Shown here: positions 26,341 through 33,962 of the stretch, one piece after another
How positions within the stretch are numbered: the stretch's first letter is position 1
Layout of the letters: each line of letters opens with the position of its first letter
DNA from: CAZUTK01 sp964623265
GTDB taxonomy: Bacteria > Electryoneota > B3-LCP
Assembly (NCBI GenBank): GCA_964623265.1
Contig: CAZUTK010000002.1
Coordinates: forward strand, 18,829 to 82,828
DNA: 64,000 nucleotides
Direction: 5' to 3'
Notes under the pieces: generated by a model
Databases searched by the model: none
Told to the model about the DNA's origin: nothing
What the model saw: only the letters and a program-made list of their open reading frames with translations
Position numbers and translations under genes: made by a program

Positions 26341-27261
26341 ATGAGACGGAAGTTGCTGAACATCGCCATTCTGAGCCTGCAAGCAGCTGTATGGTGTGGA
26401 TCTGCTATTGGGGCGCTTCCCGACAGCTTGTGGATGCGGGGACAAATTCAGCCGAATCACTGGATGGAGCCCGAAGTTCTTTCCTGGGCGGATGCTGTTT
26501 ATCTGGAGGATTTATGGAACCGTTGGTTATATCCCGAGATTGACTTAGTAGCGGTGTTTCGCGCGGGAAACACCTCATCTGACACGGTGAGACTGGCGGA
26601 AGACGGCGTCTCTCTGCTGAAATACCTGCGGATGGAATATCTTCCGTTGGATACTTCACGGGGTTATCAGCCCATCGCGCATCGCTTTCGCGAGCGCTTC
26701 AGCGCTCCGCAGGATACCGGGGAAGTCCCCTTCTGGCTGCGCGGCAACGCGATCGCACCCAGGTCGGCGACGGAGGTGGATGCGCTGGTCTTGTGGCGGG
26801 ATATCGTCGAGATCCCCGCCGGTCGAATCCACTTTCGCTGGGTATACGACAACTTGGCGGCGGCGGCTCGCGACAGCACGGTGACGCCGGTATACTGGGA
26901 GATGCCTGCGCATCCGTTGGGTTTGAAAAAGCAGGCTGAAAACCGCCTGGATTCACTCTACTTCATGAATTTGCAGGCGCAGAAACTCAATTTTCAGGGG
27001 CAGTTGGATAGTTCTATCACCTTATGCCGGCAGATTCTGGATCTGGATTATTCTGATCTGCTCGCCCTGAAGACTCTGAGCGAAATACTCTGGAAGCAGG
27101 AGAAATTCGATGAAGCGATCCAGTACGTCCGGCGAGCTCTGAATCTAATTCATTTACGTGGCGACGTCAATCTCGAATACTATGTCTGGGTGATGCAGGA
27201 TCGCCTGTACAGACTGGAGAGACATGAAAAATGGCCTCCGCCGAAAAGAGCGTATTTTTAG
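26341..27261 (+). CDS. secreted TPR-containing protein of unknown function
   Basis: 306 residues from ATG 26341, right after the previous stop. A signal peptide occupies about 1-25. The middle (about 60-195) is unrecognised and beta-rich. The C-terminal about 100 residues form helix pairs of tetratricopeptide type (QLDSSITLCRQILDLDYSDL, then EKFDEAIQYVRRALNL). TPRs mediate protein contacts, so it may partner the HExGH protein encoded directly upstream. Function unknown. Confidence 0.65.
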   Translation: MRRKLLNIAILSLQAAVWCGSAIGALPDSLWMRGQIQPNHWMEPEVLSWADAVYLEDLWNRWLYPEIDLVAVFRAGNTSSDTVRLAEDGVSLLKYLRMEYLPLDTSRGYQPIAHRFRERFSAPQDTGEVPFWLRGNAIAPRSATEVDALVLWRDIVEIPAGRIHFRWVYDNLAAAARDSTVTPVYWEMPAHPLGLKKQAENRLDSLYFMNLQAQKLNFQGQLDSSITLCRQILDLDYSDLLALKTLSEILWKQEKFDEAIQYVRRALNLIHLRGDVNLEYYVWVMQDRLYRLERHEKWPPPKRAYF

Positions 27262-27276
27262 GAGCTCGTTGCATGA

Positions 27277-27305
27277 AAAAGAGCGCCGTTTGCGAGCGCT
27301 CTTTT
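27277..27305. terminator. bidirectional terminator between convergent genes
   Basis: A perfect 10-bp stem, AAAAGAGCGC and GCGCTCTTTT, with a 9-base loop. T-rich ends lie on both strands, between a plus-strand gene ending at 27261 and a minus-strand gene ending at 27355. Confidence 0.85.
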
Positions 27306-27354
27306 CAGCGATTGGACTGCTGTCGGCAGCCAGACCATATTTCAGGGGAGGATT

Positions 27355-28971
27355 TTACATTAAATCCCAGTCTATAAACGGCTTCTTAAGGTCCGCCATC
27401 GCATTGACGACGAGTTCCACCAATCCGCCATAGTATAATCCGGATTTCTCCTTGGCGCCGTAATAGTCGAAGATGTCCCGAATTTGGCCTTTGCAGTTGG
27501 AGCAGGGTGCGCAGACGTATTTAGGCGTCTCGGGTCCAGGATCCTCATTGGCAAAGGCGTTGAGGATCTGCTGAAACTTTTTCCTTCCGTTCAACTGCAC
27601 CCGCCAGTCCTGGAAGTTGTTCTGCGACATAATGGCGAATCCGCTGCCGCCTCCGCAGCAGTAATTGCGGACGCCGTGCGGCTCCATCTCGCGGAAGCGG
27701 GGCGCCAGATAGCGCAGGACCTTTCTCTGTGGCTCGACCACGCCCATGGCGCGGACGAGATTGCAGGGATCGTGCAGAGTCACGGGGAAGTCATTGCGGG
27801 AAGGATCGAACTTGATCTTGCCGCTGAAGACGATGTCCGCGATAAGAGTCATGGCGGTTTCCCGCGGAATGCCTTGATATACGCGGTCGGCGATGACGCC
27901 TAACGCCTTGCTCTCATGTCCGCATTCCCCCATGACGATCTTCTTGACTTTCAGCTTCTTGGCGATTTCGAAGTGTCGCACGGCGATGCGAGCCAGCTGC
28001 ACGTCATCGTAGAATAAGCCGTAATTGACGCCGTCATATCCCACCAAGTCGCTGGACATCGTCCAGGAGATGCCCGCCGCATCGAGCAATATCGCGAAGG
28101 CGCCCGGGTTATCGGGCCAGGCTAAAATTTCACCTGCGTTGTGGATGATCAGCACATCCGCCCCTTCCACGTCCCATTTCGTCTCCACTTTGATGCCGGT
28201 GCGGTCGGTCATATCCTCATCCACGAATTCCATGTTGTCTTTTACGACCAACGGATTCATTCCCGTGCTGGAACCGACCTTCAATTGCTGCACGGTGCCT
28301 TTCTCGTGGAGGTCTTTCACCGTGAAGCCCATCTCGGAGCTGAACAGCTTGCGGATTTCATGCGTGATCAAGCCGTTGTCCACGCCGATGGGGCAGCTCT
28401 GCGCGCAACGGCGGCACAGGGTGCACCGATAGCTCAGTTCCAATAACCGCGCGATCAAAGTCCAATTCAGTTCGATGTCCCCATGCTGGAATTTCTTGAA
28501 TGCCGCGCTGCCGGGCTTTACGTACTTGAAATACAACCTTCGCAGCACCTCAGAGCGAAAGGTCGGGCGGTAAACTTCATTTCTACCGCTCATTTCATAG
28601 AGAGGACAGTCGTTGATGCAGGTCTGACAGCGGGCACAATGCTCCATGGAGAGAACCAGCGGCTCCAGAAACGTCCAATTGTTCTCTTTGCTGAAGAGCT
28701 TATGCAGGCCGGAAAGAAACGCTTGGATGAGCTTTTCCTCTTCTTCCCGCGTTTTTGGTTTGGGGATGCCGACGCAAAGCGTATCGTCCAAGCTCGCTTC
28801 GAAGTTCTTGCGCGTCTCTTCCGTGAGCTCTTTGAATTTGGGCTGATTTTCCGGCTTATCGTAGGGCGGTGGAAGCGGGACGAGGTCCTGAAGATCCACA
28901 TGCGCCAGCTGGTCGGAAGGAATGCTGATATCCGTGACTTCACGGGGTTCTTTCCTGCTTGTAACAGACAT
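27355..28971 (-). CDS. DsrK/HdrD-like iron-sulfur (CCG-domain) protein of a membrane complex
   Basis: 538 residues. A 4Fe-4S pair of cysteine sets at C112-x2-C-x2-C-x3-C (CARCQTCINDCP) and C183-x2-C-x2-C-x3-C (CTLCRRCAQSCP) is followed by a first cysteine-rich CCG-type segment (ECGHESKALG) and a second with CCGGGSGF and CAPCSNC. These two regions hold the special 4Fe-4S cluster that cleaves disulfides in HdrB/HdrD and DsrK. Paralogous to DsrK at 47469 but carrying its own N-terminal extension. It overlaps the b-type cytochrome gene (TAATG), so the two encode a quinone-linked thiol/disulfide module resembling DsrMK, Hme or Tmc. The true disulfide partner is unknown. Confidence 0.85.
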   Translation of the reverse strand: MSVTSRKEPREVTDISIPSDQLAHVDLQDLVPLPPPYDKPENQPKFKELTEETRKNFEASLDDTLCVGIPKPKTREEEEKLIQAFLSGLHKLFSKENNWTFLEPLVLSMEHCARCQTCINDCPLYEMSGRNEVYRPTFRSEVLRRLYFKYVKPGSAAFKKFQHGDIELNWTLIARLLELSYRCTLCRRCAQSCPIGVDNGLITHEIRKLFSSEMGFTVKDLHEKGTVQQLKVGSSTGMNPLVVKDNMEFVDEDMTDRTGIKVETKWDVEGADVLIIHNAGEILAWPDNPGAFAILLDAAGISWTMSSDLVGYDGVNYGLFYDDVQLARIAVRHFEIAKKLKVKKIVMGECGHESKALGVIADRVYQGIPRETAMTLIADIVFSGKIKFDPSRNDFPVTLHDPCNLVRAMGVVEPQRKVLRYLAPRFREMEPHGVRNYCCGGGSGFAIMSQNNFQDWRVQLNGRKKFQQILNAFANEDPGPETPKYVCAPCSNCKGQIRDIFDYYGAKEKSGLYYGGLVELVVNAMADLKKPFIDWDLM

Positions 28972-29885
28972 TATTTCTTCTCCTCGCCGGTTTCGGAAAC
29001 GATGTCGAGCCAGGTTTTCTTGCCGTCGGCGCCGACATGCGGCGCCGCCCAGGTGACAACCTGGCTTTCTAACTTTAGGATTTCCGGCTGCAATTTGCCG
29101 CCGGGCAGATTCGGCTGATCTTCCCAGCGGACGTCATGATAAGTGAAGTATTTGACGAATGCGTGCGTCATATGAGTGAAAGGGAAATAGATGAGGAAAA
29201 ACAAAGCGAAGCCTAAATGCCAGTAGCCGATAGCCGGCAGCGCAGGCAGGCTGGAAGCCGACATCCAGCCGGCGAAGAAAACGGCCAGACTTTCAGCGTA
29301 GTCCGGATGCAATGCCAGCCAGAATATTCCTGTGATGTAGATGCCGCCCAGAATCGCCAGATTGAAAAAATGACTGGCATTGTTGTAAGGGCGTAAGTTG
29401 GGATCTGCAATTCGCTTAAACAGCATCACGACGGCGCCGATGAACCCGAGACCACACCCTGCCCAGGCTAACAGAGTCACCAGCGTTGGAATCCCCGCGA
29501 AGATGCCGCCTGATAGTCCCGCCAGCAGCGACGCGCCGGAGATCAACAGAAGTCCCAACACCCCGATCAATAGATACAGACCGAAATGCAGCGCCCAGGA
29601 GCCGAACCAGAGCGAGCGGTTGTGCTCCCAGACTCCTTTCAGAAAAAGGATCTCCGGAATCATAACGCTTAAGTCCCCCCAGCGACTGTGTTCGGCGGGT
29701 TTGGTCCACCAGTTTGGTTCTTCCAGCCGGGATCCGCCGTAGTGCGCCCGCGACTTTTCGTGCGGCACCGGATAGAGTTCCCAGCGCAGATGGATCGGCA
29801 TCCTGGAGATGCGGATGATCCGAGCCAGGACGGCCGCTATGAAGATCAGCAGCGACAGGTAAACCAGCAAATGCAGGAGAGTCAT
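28971..29885 (-). CDS. DsrM/NarI-like b-type cytochrome membrane subunit
   Basis: 304 residues with an N-terminal helix, the conserved loop HLRWELYPVPHE, and five further helices. Histidines placed for two haem b are in ALHFGLYLLIG, FTHMTHAFVKYF and neighbours. This is the nitrate-reductase-gamma-like fold used by DsrM, HmeC and TmcC to exchange electrons with menaquinone. Partner of the DsrK-like protein encoded immediately after it. No multihaem cytochrome or DsrJOP partner is encoded nearby, so this is a two-subunit version. Confidence 0.85.
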   Translation of the reverse strand: MTLLHLLVYLSLLIFIAAVLARIIRISRMPIHLRWELYPVPHEKSRAHYGGSRLEEPNWWTKPAEHSRWGDLSVMIPEILFLKGVWEHNRSLWFGSWALHFGLYLLIGVLGLLLISGASLLAGLSGGIFAGIPTLVTLLAWAGCGLGFIGAVVMLFKRIADPNLRPYNNASHFFNLAILGGIYITGIFWLALHPDYAESLAVFFAGWMSASSLPALPAIGYWHLGFALFFLIYFPFTHMTHAFVKYFTYHDVRWEDQPNLPGGKLQPEILKLESQVVTWAAPHVGADGKKTWLDIVSETGEEKK

Positions 29886-29928
29886 GTTTCACCTATTGAA
29901 TCGCTCTTCAGAGGATTTTTCATTGGCT

Positions 29929-30684
29929 TTATTTGATAATCAACGCGCATTCTTGATGACCGTTTAACGGAAGCTTCACCAAAGGCAAATCCGTTTCTTC
30001 GGCATCGGTGTCCTGGCGAACAGTGAGCCGTTCGGGGTCGAGCAGGAAAATGCCGAAATCGCTGCAGGCTTTTTCCAATTCCGGTGTTACTTCATGCAAA
30101 TAGATCATTGCGTTGAAAGCGTCGCCCGCGACGTAGTGGAATTCGCGGACTTCTTCATCCGCCCGATAAGTGTGCATTCCGCAGCAAATTGCCAGACGCA
30201 CATTCTTTTTACAGACCGGGCAGGGCGCTTCGGCGATCAAGTCAATGGGGAACGGCGCCACGTCCGCGCCTCCCGAAACCTTGTAACCGTTGCCGGAGAA
30301 GATCTCATACGCACGTTGAACCAGATCATGATGATAGGCGTGCTCAGCAGTCAGCTGAAAGACCGGCTCCACTTCGGCTCCGCACAATTCGCCGTGAAGA
30401 AAGGCTTCAATCGCGTTTTCTGCGGGTCCCGTCACCTGATTGATGACCGTGACCCCGTGCGTCTGCAGCAGATGTTTATATTTATTGCTGATGCTGCCGC
30501 AGATCAGGATGTCCACCTTGTACTCCTGCAGTTTCTGCACGCGGTTCATTCCGGAAGATCCCGAACAGATGAAGACTTCCGAGAGGATGGATTGATCCTT
30601 CTCAATCGTGTAGATGACAAAATGACTGGCTACATCGAACCAGGGGGCGATGTCATCGCCGAAACGTGGAATCGCGACCTTCAT
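29929..30684 (-). CDS. NifX/NifB-like domain protein with C-terminal cysteine-rich extension
   Basis: 251 residues. Residues 1-100 match the dinitrogenase iron-molybdenum cofactor-binding fold (MKVAIPRFGDDIAPWFDVA ... ILICGSIS). The rest is unusual: a linker, then CPVCKK (C155, C158) and ICCGMHTYRADEE (C167, C168, H171), a likely metal site, then about 80 residues unrecognised. There are no nif genes here. Such domains also occur in sulfate-reducer regulators and Fe-S cluster handling proteins (for example Orp-type). First gene of the operon with the DsrM/DsrK-like pair, so a redox-sensing or metal-handling role for that complex is likely but unproven. Confidence 0.7.
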   Translation of the reverse strand: MKVAIPRFGDDIAPWFDVASHFVIYTIEKDQSILSEVFICSGSSGMNRVQKLQEYKVDILICGSISNKYKHLLQTHGVTVINQVTGPAENAIEAFLHGELCGAEVEPVFQLTAEHAYHHDLVQRAYEIFSGNGYKVSGGADVAPFPIDLIAEAPCPVCKKNVRLAICCGMHTYRADEEVREFHYVAGDAFNAMIYLHEVTPELEKACSDFGIFLLDPERLTVRQDTDAEETDLPLVKLPLNGHQECALIIK

Positions 30685-30722
30685 CCTGAATTTTATGTGC
30701 TATTCTTCACAAGCTGACCTAT

Positions 30723-30751
30723 AATATAAAAAAAGATTGGCGGGATGTCAA
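30723..30751 (-). promoter_or_regulatory. sigma-70-type promoter of the NifX-like/DsrMK-like operon
   Basis: On the minus strand TTGACA (30751-30746), 17-base spacer, TATATT (30728-30723), about 39 bases before the start at 30684. The spacer and -10 match those of the dsrA promoter. TTGCA repeats begin just upstream of the -35. Confidence 0.75.
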
Positions 30752-30758
30752 GCTTTAA

Positions 30759-30802
30759 TGTTGCATATTTTTGCATTTGTTGCTTGATGTTGCAACTGCA
30801 AC
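30759..30802. promoter_or_regulatory. TTGCA repeat array with palindrome (candidate regulator-binding site)
   Basis: On the plus strand TTGCA occurs at 30761, 30771 and 30790, with TTGCT at 30780, a spacing of 9-10 bases or one helical turn. The last copy is half of a perfect palindrome GTTGCA-AC-TGCAAC (30789-30802). The array lies directly upstream of the -35 of the operon promoter. The same words occur upstream of dsrA. Confidence 0.65.
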
Positions 30803-30873
30803 GCAAAACAATCCCTATTCAGCGATTCGGCTCTTCTCGAAGGTGGGTCTGTATCTGAATGGGGAAAAGCGAA

Positions 30874-32241
30874 TCAGCGAGGCTCTTTGAACTCGGATCG
30901 CGAGATGCCGTACGCTTTCATCTTGCGCCATAGGGTCGTGCGGTGAAACCCGAGCTTGGCGCAGGTGCGCCCTAGATGACCGTTGTTGCGTCGCAAAGTC
31001 TCTCGGATCCGGGTGGGTTCATCCGGATAGTCCGTGGATTTGGCGGGGATGGGAGCGGATAGCCGGGAACCGCGGAAGTTCTGAAGTTCCAGCGGCAGAT
31101 GTTCCACCTCAATGATGCGTCCTCGGCAAACCGCGAAGGCGTATTCTATGACGCTCTCCAGTTCGCGGATGTTGCCGGGGAAATCGTAGCGCAATAGAAC
31201 ATCCATCGCTTCCGGGCTGACCCCCATGATATCTTTTCCTTTGCGGGCGTTCATTCGATGAATAAAATGCTCGACCAAATAGGGGATGTCTTCGCGCCGG
31301 TCGCGCAGCGGGGGTATCTCGAACTTGACGACGGCTAAACGAAAATAGAGATCGTCGCGGAAACGGCCTTGCGCCACCAGCTCCTTCAGGTCCCGAATCG
31401 TGGAAGCGATGACTCGGACATTGATCTTGTGCGGCACATTTGTTCCCAGTGGTTCGTATTCGCCGGTCTGCAGCAGCCGCTGGATTTTCACCTGAGTGGA
31501 AAGCGGCAGTTCGCCGATCTCGTTGAAGTAAACCGTGCCCTTATCCGCGGCGGCAAGCTTGCCGATCTTGTTCATCTTCGCTTCAGGGAATGCTCCCCTC
31601 ACATAGCCAAACACTTCTGCTTCAAAGAGGTGAGCGGGCAATGTGCCGCAATTGATGACCACGCAATCCCGGCCGGCGCGAGGGCTCAGGTTGTGGATGG
31701 CGCGCGCCAGCAGTTCGCGTCCGGATCCGGATGGACCCTGGATCAACACGCAGCTCTCGCTTTCGGCGACTCCTGGTAGAATACTGAAGATTTTATTCAA
31801 CGCTCGATTCCGGGAAATAATATCTTCGAATGTGTAATTCTGTGTAATCTCCTTACGAAGGTGCTCGATGGCGGATAAATCGCGGAACGACTCGACCGCA
31901 CTGGTGAATTTCCCCTTGCCGTCGCGCAGTACTGCAGTCGAGATGCTGACTGGGATGGTTTCCCCGGAGCTGTTGATGATCCGCGCGGGAACGTCCCGAG
32001 CTTCAAGGCCCATTTCCAGAACCTTCTCCAAAGCGCAGCCGCTCTGACAGATGTCCGACTGGAAGACTTCATAACACTTGCATTCAAGAGCGCGGGAGGC
32101 GGGCACGCCGGTGATCTTCTCCGCCGCGCGGTTGAAGCTGGTGATCCGCTTTTTTGCATCCACCGTCATCACGCCGTCGGCGATGGAATCGAGGATGATT
32201 TTGAAGAATTTCGGGTCTCTGAATTTGTCATTCATTGCCAT
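30874..32241 (-). CDS. PAS-AAA-Fis regulator with degenerate sigma-54 activator motifs
   Basis: 455 residues. N-terminal PAS domain (about 12-125) with the cysteine pattern CKCYEVFQSDICQSGC, an NtrC-type AAA+ domain (about 145-375) and a C-terminal Fis-type helix-turn-helix (LGRTCAKLGFHRTTLWRK). Three hallmark residues are changed: Walker A reads GPSGSGRE with R175 instead of lysine, the sigma-54 contact loop GAFTGA reads GAFPEA (216-221), and Walker B reads YFNEIGE with N240 for aspartate. The intact paralogue at 22348 is a built-in comparison. It therefore probably cannot drive sigma-54 and may regulate sigma-70 promoters like TyrR. It lies immediately upstream of the TTGCA-repeat operon. 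The PAS cysteines suggest redox or Fe-S sensing. Confidence 0.88.
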   Translation of the reverse strand: MAMNDKFRDPKFFKIILDSIADGVMTVDAKKRITSFNRAAEKITGVPASRALECKCYEVFQSDICQSGCALEKVLEMGLEARDVPARIINSSGETIPVSISTAVLRDGKGKFTSAVESFRDLSAIEHLRKEITQNYTFEDIISRNRALNKIFSILPGVAESESCVLIQGPSGSGRELLARAIHNLSPRAGRDCVVINCGTLPAHLFEAEVFGYVRGAFPEAKMNKIGKLAAADKGTVYFNEIGELPLSTQVKIQRLLQTGEYEPLGTNVPHKINVRVIASTIRDLKELVAQGRFRDDLYFRLAVVKFEIPPLRDRREDIPYLVEHFIHRMNARKGKDIMGVSPEAMDVLLRYDFPGNIRELESVIEYAFAVCRGRIIEVEHLPLELQNFRGSRLSAPIPAKSTDYPDEPTRIRETLRRNNGHLGRTCAKLGFHRTTLWRKMKAYGISRSEFKEPR

Positions 32242-32338
32242 TTACCAGGATGGATCGAGACTCCAGGAAAAACCGCCGTGGACTGATCCACTGTCAGCTC
32301 AAATCATGGATTTTCGTCAGGTTCTTTGTTGCATCGGA

Positions 32339-33139
32339 TCAAGTAACGAGATTATCTTTAACTTCCGTGACGCCTGGGACTTCCTTCACGACCTGAAGAA
32401 TGTATGGTTTTAAGCCCCCGTGTTCCAAGGTTCCTGAGAGTCTTATGGTGGATTGGTCCGCCGTCACGTTGATGTCCAGACCACGGGTCTTCGCATTGAG
32501 TTCCAGCGCTGCGCTGACTTTCGCCGCCAATGCCCGATTGGCGATGTCCAAAACGCGTTCTTCGGTTCTGCGATATTCCGGAGCCTGCGCCAGTGAACAA
32601 AGGATCTCCGCGCAGGTCTCCAGAGACATCGTCCGCGTGTTGAGGACGATGTCGAAATGGGATGGATCCGACCAGTCCTCGTTGTAGAGAAATTTCGTCC
32701 AGCGTGAACGATCTTCATCCACTTTTTTTATGTATTGTGTCGCTTCGTAGCGATCCAGCTTGGTGGTTTGCAGCAGAGCCGCCACGCGCTGTTCCATCGG
32801 GGCGATTAGGCGCACCTTGAGAACCCAGTCCAGGTCTTTCAGTAAAAAGTGACCGGCATTGCCATGATAGATCAAACAGCCCTGCTGGGCATAATCCAGC
32901 AAGGTCGCGCGAATCACCGTCAGATACAGCCGCCTCGGGTTGTGGATGCTGCGTTCGATCAGCCGCGGCGGCTTCTGCATGGCGTCGGTGAGTTCCTGTT
33001 CGGTGATGCCGTATTCTTCGGATGCTTTGACCAGGACTTCGCGGCTGAGGACGTTGGCGCATTCCATTTTCTTCGCGAGCAGTTCAGCCAGTGCTGCGCC
33101 CCCGCTCTTGGTGCCTCGGGAAAGGGTGATGATGGACAC
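32339..33139 (-). CDS. cytidylate kinase-like protein with C-terminal BON domain
   Basis: 266 residues. The N-terminal about 190 residues belong to the cytidylate-kinase-like family (SIITLSRGTKSGGAALAELL); the phosphate loop is degenerate (SRGTKSGG for GxxGxGK), so real CMP kinase activity is doubtful. The last about 75 residues form a BON domain (DINVTADQSTIRLSGTL ... VPGVTEVKDNLVT), normally a phospholipid- or ligand-binding fold. Such proteins are frequent near DsrMK-like operons and universal-stress genes of sulfate reducers, probably in signalling. It is transcribed divergently from the siroheme operon and followed by the PAS-AAA regulator. Confidence 0.8.
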   Translation of the reverse strand: MSIITLSRGTKSGGAALAELLAKKMECANVLSREVLVKASEEYGITEQELTDAMQKPPRLIERSIHNPRRLYLTVIRATLLDYAQQGCLIYHGNAGHFLLKDLDWVLKVRLIAPMEQRVAALLQTTKLDRYEATQYIKKVDEDRSRWTKFLYNEDWSDPSHFDIVLNTRTMSLETCAEILCSLAQAPEYRRTEERVLDIANRALAAKVSAALELNAKTRGLDINVTADQSTIRLSGTLEHGGLKPYILQVVKEVPGVTEVKDNLVT

Positions 33140-33169
33140 TTTTCTTGCTCCGGCGAATGATTTTTTATA

Positions 33170-33198
33170 AATTTACAAATTAGATTCGGGAATGTCAA
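33170..33198 (-). promoter_or_regulatory. sigma-70-type promoter for the cytidylate kinase-like gene
   Basis: On the minus strand TTGACA (33198-33193), 17-base spacer, TAAATT (33175-33170), about 30 bases before the start at 33139. Confidence 0.65.
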
Positions 33199-33232
33199 TA
33201 CAAATAATCACGAGCTTGTGAAAATGTTTTCC

Positions 33233-33271
33233 TGCAACAGAATTGTTCGCAGCATTTTCATCATTGCAACA
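33233..33271. promoter_or_regulatory. two TGCAACA boxes in the divergent region before the siroheme operon
   Basis: TGCAACA at 33233-33239 and at 33265-33271, 32 bases apart (about three turns). The same heptamer forms half of the palindromes upstream of dsrA and the NifX-like operon. The region serves two divergent transcripts: the siroheme/haem operon and the kinase-like gene. A TTGTGAAAATG half-site reminiscent of Rex boxes lies at 33216. Confidence 0.45.
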
Positions 33272-33292
33272 GTTTCTTTTTAATGCGCTGCG

Positions 33293-33958
33293 ATGCAGAA
33301 ACGGTCGAAATATCTTCCGCTTTTTTTCGATCTTAGGGGAAAACCTTGTCTGGTCGTCGGCGGAGGGGAAGTGGCTTTGCGGAAGGTGCGGCAATTGTTG
33401 GAAGCCGATGCCCGGGTCACCGTCATCGCGCCGCATTTCCATGAGAAGCTGAAAGCGATGGCGGCTTCCGGTCTTTGTCACTGTGCGCCGCGCGGGTATC
33501 ATTCCCCGGAAGCATCGGATTATCATCTGGTGGTCGCCGCCACCGATGACGCGGATACGAACCGACTCGTTTTTCAGGATTGTGTGTCTGTCGGAATACC
33601 CGTCAATGTCGTGGATCAACCCAATCTTTGCACGGTGATTTTTCCCGCCGTCGTCCGCCGTGAATTCGCGACGCTGGCAGTCTCCAGCGAAGGATCGGCG
33701 CCTTTTTTCACTCGCTTCCTGCGCGAAAAATTGGAAGACTTCCTGAATCACGTCGAACTGCTCGATAAACCGGATTTGCTGGTAAATTTCCGTGATTTCG
33801 TCCGAGCCAACGTGACGGATCCCAAAGTGAAGAAGTTGTTGTATCAAAGATTCCTCTCTGTAGATAGTAAAGAATGGAGCAAGTGGTCGGCGTTGGATCC
33901 CCCCTATTCCGCCTGGGAAAAATGGCTTTCCGAATCTATTGCCGGGAAGAAGAAGTAG
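33293..33958 (+). CDS. precorrin-2 dehydrogenase / sirohydrochlorin ferrochelatase-like (siroheme synthase N-domain)
   Basis: 221 residues. The NAD-binding start PCLVVGGGEVALRKVRQLLE matches CysG-N/Met8, followed by the dimer domain (VVRREFATLAVSSEGSAPFF). It oxidises precorrin-2 to sirohydrochlorin, and in Met8-type enzymes also inserts iron, on the way to siroheme, the cofactor of DsrAB. The CobA step is encoded two genes downstream. First gene of the tetrapyrrole operon that leads up to dsrA. Confidence 0.88.
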   Translation: MQKRSKYLPLFFDLRGKPCLVVGGGEVALRKVRQLLEADARVTVIAPHFHEKLKAMAASGLCHCAPRGYHSPEASDYHLVVAATDDADTNRLVFQDCVSVGIPVNVVDQPNLCTVIFPAVVRREFATLAVSSEGSAPFFTRFLREKLEDFLNHVELLDKPDLLVNFRDFVRANVTDPKVKKLLYQRFLSVDSKEWSKWSALDPPYSAWEKWLSESIAGKKK

Positions 33959-33962
33959 AAAG

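Noticed and set aside
27355..29885. Assignment of the DsrK/DsrM-like pair as Tmc, Hmc or nitrate reductase gamma
   Set aside because: No type II cytochrome c3, Hmc cytochrome or nitrate reductase alpha/beta gene lies nearby; only a DsrMK-like relationship is supported.
30685..30873. Sigma-54 promoter before the NifX-like operon, as TTGCA resembles a -12 element
   Set aside because: No GG lies exactly 10 bases ahead of a GC in the right place, while a good TTGACA-N17-TATATT pair is present and the local regulator lacks GAFTGA.
33216..33232. TTGTGAAAATGTTTTCC as a second Rex site
   Set aside because: Only one half matches the Rex consensus; the other half does not pair, so it is not listed as a site by itself.
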